Assembly (NCBI GenBank): GCA_028288725.1
Contig: JAQGIC010000054.1
Location: 49,072 to 113,071 of the forward strand
Reading direction: 5' to 3'
Source: Rhodospirillales bacterium
GTDB lineage: Bacteria; Pseudomonadota; Alphaproteobacteria; ATCC43930; CGMCC-115725
Length of the DNA: 64,000 nt
Shown here piece after piece: positions 27,273-34,736 of the stretch. How positions within the stretch are numbered: the first letter of the stretch is position 1; each line of letters opens with the position of its first letter. The notes beneath the pieces were generated by a model. That model saw only the letters and a list, made by a program, of their open reading frames with translations, was not told where the DNA came from and did no database searches. The position numbers and the translations under genes are program-made.

Positions 27273-27887
27273 ATGATCCGTCCCTGGCGCCGCGCCGCCC
27301 CCCTCCTCGCTCTCGTGGCGCTCGGCTATGCCCTGCCGGCCGCGGCCCATCCGCATATCTTCATCGAGGAACATGTCGAGGTCCTGTTCGACCAGAACAA
27401 CGCGACCGGCGTGCGCATGACCTGGAGCTTCGACGAGCTCTATAGTTCGATGCTGCGCTCCGACTATACCGACACGAAGAAGGGGCCGATCTCGGCCAAG
27501 GACATCAAAAGCCTGCATGACAAGGCGTTCAACAACCTGGCCTCGGTGCATTATTTCACGGCCGTCAGCCTGGACGGCAAGCCGGTGACGCTGGGCACGC
27601 CTAAGGATTTCACCGCCAGCTTCAATGCCGACGACAAGGCGATCTACAGCTTCGTCATCCCGCTGAGCCTGCCGAAGACGACCGCGAAGAGCCTGCTGGA
27701 GATCGCCGTGTTCGACCCGGAATATTACGTCGATTTCGAGCTGGCGTCGGACGACCCGGTGAAGTCGAGCGGCGGCGAGGGCCTGAAGGCCGAGTGCCAG
27801 CCGGGCACGCTCCAGCGCGACACCCAGGGCTGGGGCACGGTCGACGCCGACATCGTGTCCTGCAGCTATCAGGGCGGTGCCTCCTGA
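27273..27887 (+). CDS. DUF1007 family periplasmic protein
   Basis: The 204-aa protein begins with a signal peptide (ALVALGYALPAAAHPH; cleavage probably after AAA) followed by the DUF1007 start HPHIFIEEHVEV. This family is usually encoded next to NicO/RcnA-like nickel-cobalt or zinc transporters, as here; its mature N-terminus HPH could bind metal. The stop overlaps the ATG of the transporter gene by one base, so they are translationally coupled. Confidence 0.88.
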   Translation: MIRPWRRAAPLLALVALGYALPAAAHPHIFIEEHVEVLFDQNNATGVRMTWSFDELYSSMLRSDYTDTKKGPISAKDIKSLHDKAFNNLASVHYFTAVSLDGKPVTLGTPKDFTASFNADDKAIYSFVIPLSLPKTTAKSLLEIAVFDPEYYVDFELASDDPVKSSGGEGLKAECQPGTLQRDTQGWGTVDADIVSCSYQGGAS

Positions 27888-28942
27888 TGCGCGCACTGCT
27901 GCTAACGTTCCTGCTGCTGACGGCCGGGCTGATCGGCCCGGGCGCGGCTGAGGCAGATCCGTTCACCGGCGGCGGCGGTACGCCGCTGTCGGACCAGCCG
28001 ATCGGCCGGTCCGACGCGCCGGCTCCGACCCCGGTGCAGACCCCGGGCGACGTCTCGGTCCCCCTGCCCGGCACCGGCCTTGTCAACGGGCTGCTGCAGA
28101 AGCTGGCACATCAGCAGATGCTGCTGAACGAGCGCATCTCGCACCAGTTCAAGGCGGTACGCGACACCGGCTCCGGCACGGCGTTCTTCACCATCCTGGC
28201 GCTGGCCTTTCTCTATGGCGTGCTGCATGCCGCGGGCCCCGGCCACGGCAAATCCATCGTCGCCGCCTATTTCGTCGCGAACGAGGCGCGCTGGACCAGC
28301 GGGGTCATGATGGGCGGAGTCATCTCGCTGCTGCAGGGCGTGACCGCGATCATCGTCGTGTTCCTGCTGTCGCTCGTGCTGAAGACCAGCCAGATGGCGA
28401 TCGAGAACAATGGCGCCATGGTGGAATTCATCAGCTATGGCCTGGTCGTGCTGATCGGCCTGGTGCTGTTCTACCGCGCGGTGACCGGCAAGGGCCACAG
28501 CCACGCGCATGGACCGTTCGGCCAGGATCACGCTCACGCGCATCACGGGCACGATCATCATGATTGCAGTCACGATCATCACCAACACGGCCATGACCAT
28601 CACCCCGCACCAACCCGCGGCGGCACGTCGTTCCGCCGCATCCTGACGCTGGCGGCCGGCGTGGCGCCCTGCGCCAGCGCGATCATCATCATGCTGTTCG
28701 CACTCGCCAACGGCGCCCTGCTGGTCGGCACCGTCGCGGTCTTGTCGCTGTCGCTCGGCATGGGCCTGACCGTGTCGACGATCGGCGTGCTGTCGATCCT
28801 GGCGCGCGGGATGATGAAGCGCTTCGCCGGCGGCGAAACGGCGGCGGGCGAGCGGCTGGAGCGCGTGCTGGCCGTCGGCGGCGCGGTCCTGGTCGTAGGC
28901 TTCGCCGGCACGCTGATGCTGGGTGCCTGGGTCCGGCTCTAA
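27887..28942 (+). CDS. NicO-family (RcnA-like) metal transporter with His-rich loop
   Basis: The 351-aa protein has a signal-like N-terminus, about six transmembrane segments, and the family motif GVLHAAGPGHGKSIVAAYF (about 111-129), whose His residues resemble the HX4D-type site of nickel/cobalt transporters. A cytoplasmic or periplasmic loop at about 204-239 contains 17 histidines in 36 residues. RcnA-like proteins export Ni2+/Co2+; with a DUF1007 partner, import or export of Ni, Co or Zn are all possible. The direction cannot be read from the sequence. Confidence 0.88.
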   Translation: MRALLLTFLLLTAGLIGPGAAEADPFTGGGGTPLSDQPIGRSDAPAPTPVQTPGDVSVPLPGTGLVNGLLQKLAHQQMLLNERISHQFKAVRDTGSGTAFFTILALAFLYGVLHAAGPGHGKSIVAAYFVANEARWTSGVMMGGVISLLQGVTAIIVVFLLSLVLKTSQMAIENNGAMVEFISYGLVVLIGLVLFYRAVTGKGHSHAHGPFGQDHAHAHHGHDHHDCSHDHHQHGHDHHPAPTRGGTSFRRILTLAAGVAPCASAIIIMLFALANGALLVGTVAVLSLSLGMGLTVSTIGVLSILARGMMKRFAGGETAAGERLERVLAVGGAVLVVGFAGTLMLGAWVRL

Positions 28943-28980
28943 ACAAATGATTTAGAGCGCGTATCCGGAAGCAGATTGCA

Positions 28981-30366
28981 CTACTTCTGGTTAAGTGCGA
29001 TCAGGTCGGGAACGAAGTTCTGCTCTACCGTGAACCAGTCGACCATAACGATGCTCAGGTTCAATTTCTCGGCCGCCCAGGTTTTGCTCCATTGCGCCAC
29101 CTTCGGTGTCACCGACTGCCCAAGCTGGTAGAGAGACTGGGGTCCGGCCAACCCGACGGCGAGGCCGTTCGCGATCATCTTCGCATTCGGCGTCAGCACG
29201 CCCTGGCTGACGAATAGCTTATCCAAGGTTGTCCGAGCGACCAGATTACCGTGAAGATCGTCCTGCAGCCTTTTGATGTCCGTCGTGTTTGGCCAATAGT
29301 CATTCAAATTGCTGGAATCCCAAAATGCGTCTTTGTAAGCATTATCGACCTGATCAAGCTTCTCAAAAATCACGATCAACTGGCGATCCGCTTCCCAGAT
29401 CGATTGGATCGTCGATTGAGGAGCGTATATCTTCATGTCTTTGCCCAGGCCGATCGACGGTGGAAGAATCCGATTTCCCAGTTCCCCTGCGATTAATTTG
29501 CTGGCCAGCGAGTCAATCGAGTTAATCGAGCTGACTCTCTTAGGCGCAACATTGATGATGATGATCTCTTTGGGATGAGCCGCCATGAATTTCGTCAAAT
29601 CACTCAGTGCGTCAGCGAGGCTAACGCCGTACATCGTATGCGCCAGCCAAAAATCATTCGAACTTCCATTCTCGACGACACGGAAGTCTAAAAAGCGAAT
29701 TCCGGCCTCCAACTGACGCGCAATACTGAGGCCCTGGGTCCGCGCCCAATTCGCGACGATCTTACCGGCTATATCCCCGGCCAGGGGCAAGGCGCGGACG
29801 AAATCGACCCAACTCGGAACATCGCCTTCGCCAGAGATCACAGATCCGTGATTAATCGGAAAGGTGCCGGAATCGTGAGTTCCCGGCATTACGACCTGGC
29901 AAAGCATACGGCCCGCCAGCCGAGTGCCCATATCCTGCATCCATTGGGGCTGCGGGGTAAATTGCGGTTCCGGCGGCGTCGGGGGGAATACGGGCAGCGG
30001 AAAGGGAATGTTCATATTGAACGGATCGCGCACGCTCCCGACGAGCAACCCCAATGCCGACATCGCGGTCCGCACGACGCCGCTGTCGGTTCGCTTCCCC
30101 GCAATGCCGACCATGAGGACTTGCGCCTGATTCCAGAAGGTCTCGAGGAGCACCAGATAGGCCGGGTTATAGTGCCGGTCATGACCCATCGCGTGGATAT
30201 CCGCGCGCGCCTGGCGGCAGCCATTCGACACCAGCAGAATCTGGCTCTCCAGCGTGGCTACGGTCGAAACCGGAACCGGTCCGGCCGGTTCCTCCCAGGG
30301 GATCGCGCTAAGGTAGAGGATTGCGCTCCAGCAATACGCAGCGTGCGCCGTCGGTTGAAATGGCAT
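28981..30366 (-). CDS. PLC-like phosphodiesterase (PI-PLC X-domain type)
   Basis: The 461-aa protein carries the X-domain signatures of PI-specific phospholipase C-like enzymes: VVMPGTHDSGTF with the first catalytic His164, AGIRFLDFRVV (about 222-231), and FWLAHTMYG with the second His243. Residues 1-145 form an extra N-terminal region that I do not recognise. There is no clear signal peptide. Base use is more A/T-rich and codon choice less biased than in the flanking metal genes, which suggests recent acquisition. Substrates in this family are phosphoinositides or glycerophosphodiesters; here it is unknown. Confidence 0.82.
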   Translation of the reverse strand: MPFQPTAHAAYCWSAILYLSAIPWEEPAGPVPVSTVATLESQILLVSNGCRQARADIHAMGHDRHYNPAYLVLLETFWNQAQVLMVGIAGKRTDSGVVRTAMSALGLLVGSVRDPFNMNIPFPLPVFPPTPPEPQFTPQPQWMQDMGTRLAGRMLCQVVMPGTHDSGTFPINHGSVISGEGDVPSWVDFVRALPLAGDIAGKIVANWARTQGLSIARQLEAGIRFLDFRVVENGSSNDFWLAHTMYGVSLADALSDLTKFMAAHPKEIIIINVAPKRVSSINSIDSLASKLIAGELGNRILPPSIGLGKDMKIYAPQSTIQSIWEADRQLIVIFEKLDQVDNAYKDAFWDSSNLNDYWPNTTDIKRLQDDLHGNLVARTTLDKLFVSQGVLTPNAKMIANGLAVGLAGPQSLYQLGQSVTPKVAQWSKTWAAEKLNLSIVMVDWFTVEQNFVPDLIALNQK

Positions 30367-30538
30367 GGGAACATCCTGCGGTTTGGCCAGAAACTCAATT
30401 TCTGGATGTGCCTATTTCTCTGTGTACTACAATATAGTTGTGTCGCATACCATCGAACCGCGCTGGTGTGCCGAATGCGCGTTTGCCTGCCTCACCGCAT
30501 CGGCCGATGCGCCGCTCGCTTCCCTTGCCGCCCCCAAA

Positions 30539-30552
30539 ATGTAACGTTATAT
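30539..30552. promoter_or_regulatory. candidate Zur box upstream of the znu operon
   Basis: ATGTAACGTTATAT is a near-palindrome (6 of 7 positions per arm match) about 32 bp before the start of the His-rich peptide gene. It resembles the alphaproteobacterial Zur consensus built around GTTATA. Its position at the head of a zinc ABC transporter operon supports zinc repression. The motif match is by eye. Confidence 0.5.
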
Positions 30553-30584
30553 CCTAATCCCTCGATCACACCGGACGGAATGGC

Positions 30585-30761
30585 ATGGCGACGAACGCGG
30601 GACACGGACACAGCCATGGGCACGGCCATGCGCCGGGACATGGCCAGGAGAAGCCGGTTCGGGTCACCAGCCCGCTGGCGCGCGGCCTGACGTTCCGGCT
30701 CGCCTGGGCCGGCGGCCTGTCCGCGCTCTTGTGGCTGGGCGTCGCCTGGGCGCTGCAATGA
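30585..30761 (+). CDS. 58-aa His-rich single-pass membrane peptide
   Basis: This short frame starts with the His/Gly cluster GHGHSHGHGHAPGHG (residues 6-20) and continues with one hydrophobic segment near the C-terminus (LTFRLAWAGGLSALLWLGVA, about 35-54). Its stop overlaps the start of znuC by ATGA, and codon use matches the neighbours, so it is very probably translated. The His cluster could bind Zn2+ and present it to, or sense it for, the transporter. I do not know a named family for it. An ATG five bases upstream is in another frame. Confidence 0.72.
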   Translation: MATNAGHGHSHGHGHAPGHGQEKPVRVTSPLARGLTFRLAWAGGLSALLWLGVAWALQ

Positions 30762-31528
30762 GTATTCAGGGCGCGTCCGTCACGGTCGAGGATCTGACCG
30801 TGGCCTATGAGCGGCATCCGGCCATTCACCACATCGCCGGCCGGTTCGCGGCCGGTTCGCTGACCGCGATCGTCGGCCCGAACGGCGCCGGCAAGAGCAC
30901 GCTGGTCAAGGCCATCGCCGGCACGGTCAGGCCCGCCGGCGGCCGCATCCGCCGCGACCCGGCCGGCCCGGCCAGCCTGGCCTATCTGCCGCAGCAGTCG
31001 GAGATCGAACGCAGCTTTCCCATCACGGTGCTGGATACGGTCATGCTGGGCGCCTGGCGCCGCATCGGCTGGCACGGCGCCGCCGGCCCGGACGAGATGG
31101 AGGCGGCGCTGGCGGCCCTCGAGGCGGTCGGCCTCGAGCATTTCGAACAGCGCGGCGTCTCGACCCTGTCGGCCGGCCAGTTTCAGCGCGTGCTGTTCGC
31201 GCGCCTGATGGTGCAGAACGCACCGCTGATCCTGCTCGACGAGCCGTTCACCGCGCTCGACACCAAGACCACGCGCGATCTGTTGGGCCTGGTCGAGCGC
31301 TGGCATGGCGAGGGCCGCACCATCATCGCCGTCCTGCATGATTTCGACCAGGTCCGCGCCCATTTCCCCGACAGCCTGCTGCTGGCGCGCGAGCTGGTCG
31401 CCTGGGGCCGGACCGCGGATGTGATGGCTCCGGACAATCTGATCGCCGCGCGCCGCATCTCCGAGGCCTGGGACGAGAATGCGCTGGCCTGCCACGCGGC
31501 GGCCGGTGCCGAGAGGCTGCGCGCCTGA
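30758..31528 (+). CDS. znuC: zinc/manganese ABC transporter ATP-binding protein (ZnuC-like)
   Basis: The 256-aa ATPase has Walker A GPNGAGKST, signature LSAGQFQRVLFARLM, and Walker B APLILLDEPFTALD, with the switch His in IIAVLHDFDQV. It belongs to the metal-type (ABC-3) ATPases such as ZnuC, MntA and SitB. Overlaps by ATGA with the His-rich peptide gene and by one base (TGATG) with the permease gene. Zinc is favoured over manganese because a Zur-like box precedes the operon and mntH/mntR cover manganese nearby. Confidence 0.85.
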   Translation: MSIQGASVTVEDLTVAYERHPAIHHIAGRFAAGSLTAIVGPNGAGKSTLVKAIAGTVRPAGGRIRRDPAGPASLAYLPQQSEIERSFPITVLDTVMLGAWRRIGWHGAAGPDEMEAALAALEAVGLEHFEQRGVSTLSAGQFQRVLFARLMVQNAPLILLDEPFTALDTKTTRDLLGLVERWHGEGRTIIAVLHDFDQVRAHFPDSLLLARELVAWGRTADVMAPDNLIAARRISEAWDENALACHAAAGAERLRA

Positions 31529-32397
31529 TGCTGTACGACTATCTGGCGGGACCGTTCGTCGAGTTCCCGTTCCTGCGCCGCGCACTGGTCGGCGCCATGG
31601 CATTGGCGCTCGGCTGCGGCCCGATCGGCACCTTGCTGGTGCTCCGCCGGATGAGCCTGATGGGCGACGCCATGAGCCACGCGGTGCTGCCCGGTGCCGC
31701 GATCGGCTTCATGTTCGCAGGGCTCTCCCTGCCGGCCATGAGTCTGGGCGGGCTTGGGGCGGGATTGCTGGTGGCGCTGCTCGCCGGCATCGTCACGCGC
31801 CTCACCCCCCTGCGCGAGGACGCGAGCTTCGCCGCCTTCTACCTCATGTCCCTGGCCTTGGGCGTGCTGATCGTATCGACCCATGGCAGCAGCATCGATC
31901 TGCTGCATGTGCTGTTCGGCACCATCCTGGCGGTCGACGATACGGCACTGATCCTGGTCGCCGGCATCACCACCGTGACCCTGGTGGCCTTGGCGCTGCT
32001 CTATCGCCCCTTGGTGCTGGATGCGTTCGATCCGGGCTTCCTGCGCTCGGTCGGCGTGCCCGGCGGCACGATCCATGGGCTGTTCCTGACCCTGGTCGTG
32101 CTCAATCTGGTCGCGGGCTTCCAGGCGCTGGGCACGCTGATGGCGGTCGGCCTGATGATGCTGCCCGCCGCCGCCGCGCGGTTCTGGGCGCGCGAGATCT
32201 GGTCGCTCGCCGCCGTGTCGAGCCTGCTCGCGGGTTTGTCCGGCTACATCGGGCTTTTGGTTTCCTACCATGCCGATCTGCCGTCCGGCCCGGCCATCAT
32301 CCTGACCGCCGGCGTGCTCTATCTGGTGTCGGTCGGGGTCGGCCGGCGCGACTCGATCCGCACGCGCTATTTCGTGAAGTCGCATCTCGCGGCATGA
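31528..32397 (+). CDS. znuB: zinc/manganese ABC transporter permease (ZnuB-like)
   Basis: The 289-aa protein has about eight hydrophobic segments and the ABC-3 motifs GPIGTLLVLRRMSLMGDAMSH and LLHVLFGTILAVDD. It forms the channel with the ATPase at 30758. No periplasmic binding protein (ZnuA) gene is present in this window, so that component must be encoded elsewhere. The stop overlaps the ATG of a GNAT gene by 4 bp. Confidence 0.87.
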   Translation: MLYDYLAGPFVEFPFLRRALVGAMALALGCGPIGTLLVLRRMSLMGDAMSHAVLPGAAIGFMFAGLSLPAMSLGGLGAGLLVALLAGIVTRLTPLREDASFAAFYLMSLALGVLIVSTHGSSIDLLHVLFGTILAVDDTALILVAGITTVTLVALALLYRPLVLDAFDPGFLRSVGVPGGTIHGLFLTLVVLNLVAGFQALGTLMAVGLMMLPAAAARFWAREIWSLAAVSSLLAGLSGYIGLLVSYHADLPSGPAIILTAGVLYLVSVGVGRRDSIRTRYFVKSHLAA

Positions 32398-32924
32398 GCG
32401 TCGCGATCCGATCGGCCAAACCCGATGACGCGACGGCGATCGCCCGGCTCCATGCCCTGACCCACCGGGCAACCTATGCGCCGCTGATCGACGGGCCTTA
32501 CGAGGCGCCGTCGCCGTCCCGGCGTCTGGCGGAATGGCAGGCCGCCCTCGCCGGCTCGGGCTTGACCCTGGTGGCGGTGGAGGGGGACCGGATCGTGGGC
32601 TTCGGCCATGCCGAGGGCGACCGGATCGAACCGCTCCATGTCGATCCGGCCTACCATCGGCACGGTATCGGCCGGGCGCTGATGCGGGACCTTCTTGATG
32701 GGCTGCAGGCCCGCGCGGTCTCGTCGGCGATCTTCAACGTGTTCGCCCGGAACGCCAAGGCGATCGCCTTCTACGAGGCACTGGGCGCCCGGCGGACCGG
32801 CACCGAAACCATGACCGACGCGCCGGTGCCCTATCTGGATTTCGTCTACGAGATCGAGACCGGGTTGGGCTCGCTTAGGCCCGCTTCTTTTCATGCTCCA
32901 CGAAAGCACGCAGCACCGCGTTGA
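32394..32924 (+). CDS. GNAT-family N-acetyltransferase
   Basis: The 176-aa protein has the GNAT core: IRSAKPDDATAIARLHA at the start, LHVDPAYHRHGIGRALMRDL with the acetyl-CoA-binding HGIG loop, and NAKAIAFYEALGARRTG in motif B. Overlaps znuB by ATGA, so it is the last gene of that operon. Its 3' end overlaps the end of the convergent antitoxin gene by 50 bp. The substrate is unknown; a direct link to zinc is not obvious. Confidence 0.88.
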   Translation: MSVAIRSAKPDDATAIARLHALTHRATYAPLIDGPYEAPSPSRRLAEWQAALAGSGLTLVAVEGDRIVGFGHAEGDRIEPLHVDPAYHRHGIGRALMRDLLDGLQARAVSSAIFNVFARNAKAIAFYEALGARRTGTETMTDAPVPYLDFVYEIETGLGSLRPASFHAPRKHAAPR

Positions 32925-33183
32925 TACGGCTCTGATATTTAGTTTGCTGGCGGAAGAACTCGAGAACATCACGATCCAGCCTGATCGAGATTTTTTCTTT
33001 CGTGTCGGGTTCCACCAAGCGCGCGGACTCGAACCACTCGGCGCCGAGCAGGGGCGCGGCATCGGGATCGCCAGCCACATCGGCCGCGATGTCCTCGTCC
33101 GTCTTCGCATCGAATTTCGACCAGTCAGTCTGGCGGGTCCGCCTCGCCCCTGGTGCACGTATCGTAATATCGTTTCCGCTCAT
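32875..33183 (-). CDS. brnA: BrnA-like antitoxin
   Basis: The 102-aa protein ends in a ribbon-helix-helix segment (KEKISIRLDRDVLEFFRQQT, then YQSRINAVLRAFVEHEKK) typical of BrnA_antitoxin. The acidic middle (DEDIAADVAGDPDAAPLLG) is also family-like. It neutralises the toxin encoded upstream and should autorepress the operon. The reading frame overlaps the toxin frame by 59 bp, more than usual for this pair. Confidence 0.85.
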   Translation of the reverse strand: MSGNDITIRAPGARRTRQTDWSKFDAKTDEDIAADVAGDPDAAPLLGAEWFESARLVEPDTKEKISIRLDRDVLEFFRQQTKYQSRINAVLRAFVEHEKKRA

Positions 33184-33445
33184 CGCGGCTTGCCTTTCTA
33201 GCAGATATGATGCGCCGGTTGGCTTGGCGCCAAGTAAAAACTACGGCAATCGTGCGCCCCTCTACTTCACCAATGGTGAAAAAGCGCTCCTCGCCATAGT
33301 CAAACCGACCATCCATTTCCGAAACCGTCACTGATTCCCAAATCAGCACGGCCAACTCGAAATCGATGCCATGCTTTATTATATTCTGCTCTTCTTTACT
33401 ATCGTCCCACTCGTAGCCAATTTGCGGATCTTCGTGACCTGACAT
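33125..33445 (-). CDS. brnT: BrnT-like toxin (ribonuclease)
   Basis: The 106-aa protein has the BrnT signature: YEWDDSKEEQNIIKHGIDFE with the conserved Lys/His, VTVSEMDGRFDYGEERFFTIG, then RTIAVVFTWR and RRIISARKASRDERKRY. BrnT is a RelE-fold ribonuclease. The gene is the first of the pair and is more A/T-rich than its neighbours, as often seen for mobile toxin modules. Confidence 0.9.
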   Translation of the reverse strand: MSGHEDPQIGYEWDDSKEEQNIIKHGIDFELAVLIWESVTVSEMDGRFDYGEERFFTIGEVEGRTIAVVFTWRQANRRIISARKASRDERKRYYDTCTRGEADPPD

Positions 33446-33495
33446 AAGTCGGCTTCCTTGAATAAGGATTTCTCATATCTCTATGCCTCTCTCAT

Positions 33496-33517
33496 AGCGC
33501 TGACGGGCTTCAGCGCT
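33496..33517. promoter_or_regulatory. 8-bp inverted repeat upstream of brnT
   Basis: AGCGCTGA and TCAGCGCT flank a 6-nt spacer, 51-72 bp before the brnT start. It could be the BrnA operator or, on the same strand, the terminator hairpin of the ion-channel gene that ends at 33632. Confidence 0.5.
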
Positions 33518-33530
33518 TTGATCATAAAAT

Positions 33531-33585
33531 TGTATGGACAATGCCCAGCGTCGTCAAGTGACGTCATCACTTGTGTATGGACAAT
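33531..33585. repeat. 12-bp direct repeats flanking a palindrome
   Basis: TGTATGGACAAT occurs at 33531-33542 and 33574-33585. Between them is CAAGTGA-CGTCA-TCACTTG (33555-33573), a 7-bp inverted repeat whose centre is TGACGTCA. The stretch is A/T-rich and lies between the ion-channel gene and brnT. The arrangement resembles a regulatory or recombination site. Confidence 0.65.
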
Positions 33586-33631
33586 ATATTTGTACCATCG
33601 CCGATCGATCGAGAACCCGCGAGGACTTAAG

Positions 33632-34618
33632 CTACTTGGCCGCCTCCGCCGAATGCGGCATGGTCTGGCCGCAATGCGGACATGGGCCGCCCGCGAGCGC
33701 CTGATCGACGATCGCCTCGGCCTCGCGGCGCGGCACCCCCATATCGGTGCCGAGCTGTTCCATCGCTTCCGCGTCGCGCGACTGCATCTGGCCCGTGGCC
33801 ATGCCGGCACGCAGCAGCGAGCGATATTGCTCGCGCCGCAACCGCAGCTGATCCATGAAGCTGACGGTCAGCAGACCGGAGAACAGCGCCAGCGTGCAGA
33901 CGCCGACGATGGCGACGAAACCGCCGAACACCTTGCCCGCGACCGTGACCGGAACCATGTCGCCGTAGCCGACCGTGGTCAGCGTCACCAACGCCCACCA
34001 GATCGCGGCGGGGATCGAGGTGAACACGTCCGGCTGGGCCTCGCTTTCCAGCATGTACATGATGCTGCCGCTCATGATCAGCGTGATCACCAGTATGAAC
34101 AGCACGGCGCCGATCGACTGCGCCTCTTCGCGGAACACCTGCCAGACCATGGTGAAGGCGGTCGAATGGCGGGTCAGTTTCAGCATGCGCAACAGGCGCA
34201 ACAGCCGGAGCACGCGCAGATCGTCGGCGCCGAGCATGCCCAGGATCGCCGGCAGGATCGCGATCAGGTCGACCAGCGCGAAGGGCTGGGTGACATAGCG
34301 CAGGCGGCCGGCGAACGGCGCCCGGAATTTGGCCGATACGCGATCGGGCGCGCTCCACACCCGCAGCAGATATTCGACCGTGAACACCGCGGTCGAGACC
34401 TGCTCGATCCACCAGAAGGTTTCGAAATGCCGCTCGCGCAGGCTTTCGACCGACTCGAGCACGACCGAAAAGACATTGACGACGATCAGCAGCCCGACGA
34501 AGCCGCTGATCAGCCGCGCGCCGAGGTTCGACGGCAGGTCATGGTCGAACAGGGCATTGACCCGTTGGCGAAGAGTCCACATCGAGCGCTTGGCGCCTTC
34601 TTGGAGGTTTGCTCCCAT
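33632..34618 (-). CDS. voltage-gated-type potassium channel
   Basis: The 328-aa protein has six transmembrane segments in Kv order. S4 at about 132-150 carries Arg at every third position (VLRLLRLLRMLKLTR), a voltage-sensor pattern. The pore loop ends with the K+ filter TTVGYGD (about 214-220). The C-terminus is cytoplasmic, with a short coiled region and a final CPHCG motif (313-317) that could bind metal or sense redox state. It would form a tetramer in the inner membrane. The family is firm; gating by voltage is inferred from S4. Confidence 0.93.
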   Translation of the reverse strand: MGANLQEGAKRSMWTLRQRVNALFDHDLPSNLGARLISGFVGLLIVVNVFSVVLESVESLRERHFETFWWIEQVSTAVFTVEYLLRVWSAPDRVSAKFRAPFAGRLRYVTQPFALVDLIAILPAILGMLGADDLRVLRLLRLLRMLKLTRHSTAFTMVWQVFREEAQSIGAVLFILVITLIMSGSIMYMLESEAQPDVFTSIPAAIWWALVTLTTVGYGDMVPVTVAGKVFGGFVAIVGVCTLALFSGLLTVSFMDQLRLRREQYRSLLRAGMATGQMQSRDAEAMEQLGTDMGVPRREAEAIVDQALAGGPCPHCGQTMPHSAEAAK

Positions 34619-34736
34619 GCGATCAGCCTAGCGCAGACGGGCGCCGCTGCCCAACCCTAAGGACGGCGGCCTCAGGTCGCGTGATGGGGGGGCATGAAGC
34701 GCCTTAGCAGCGGGACCAGGCATCGGATTTGATCCG

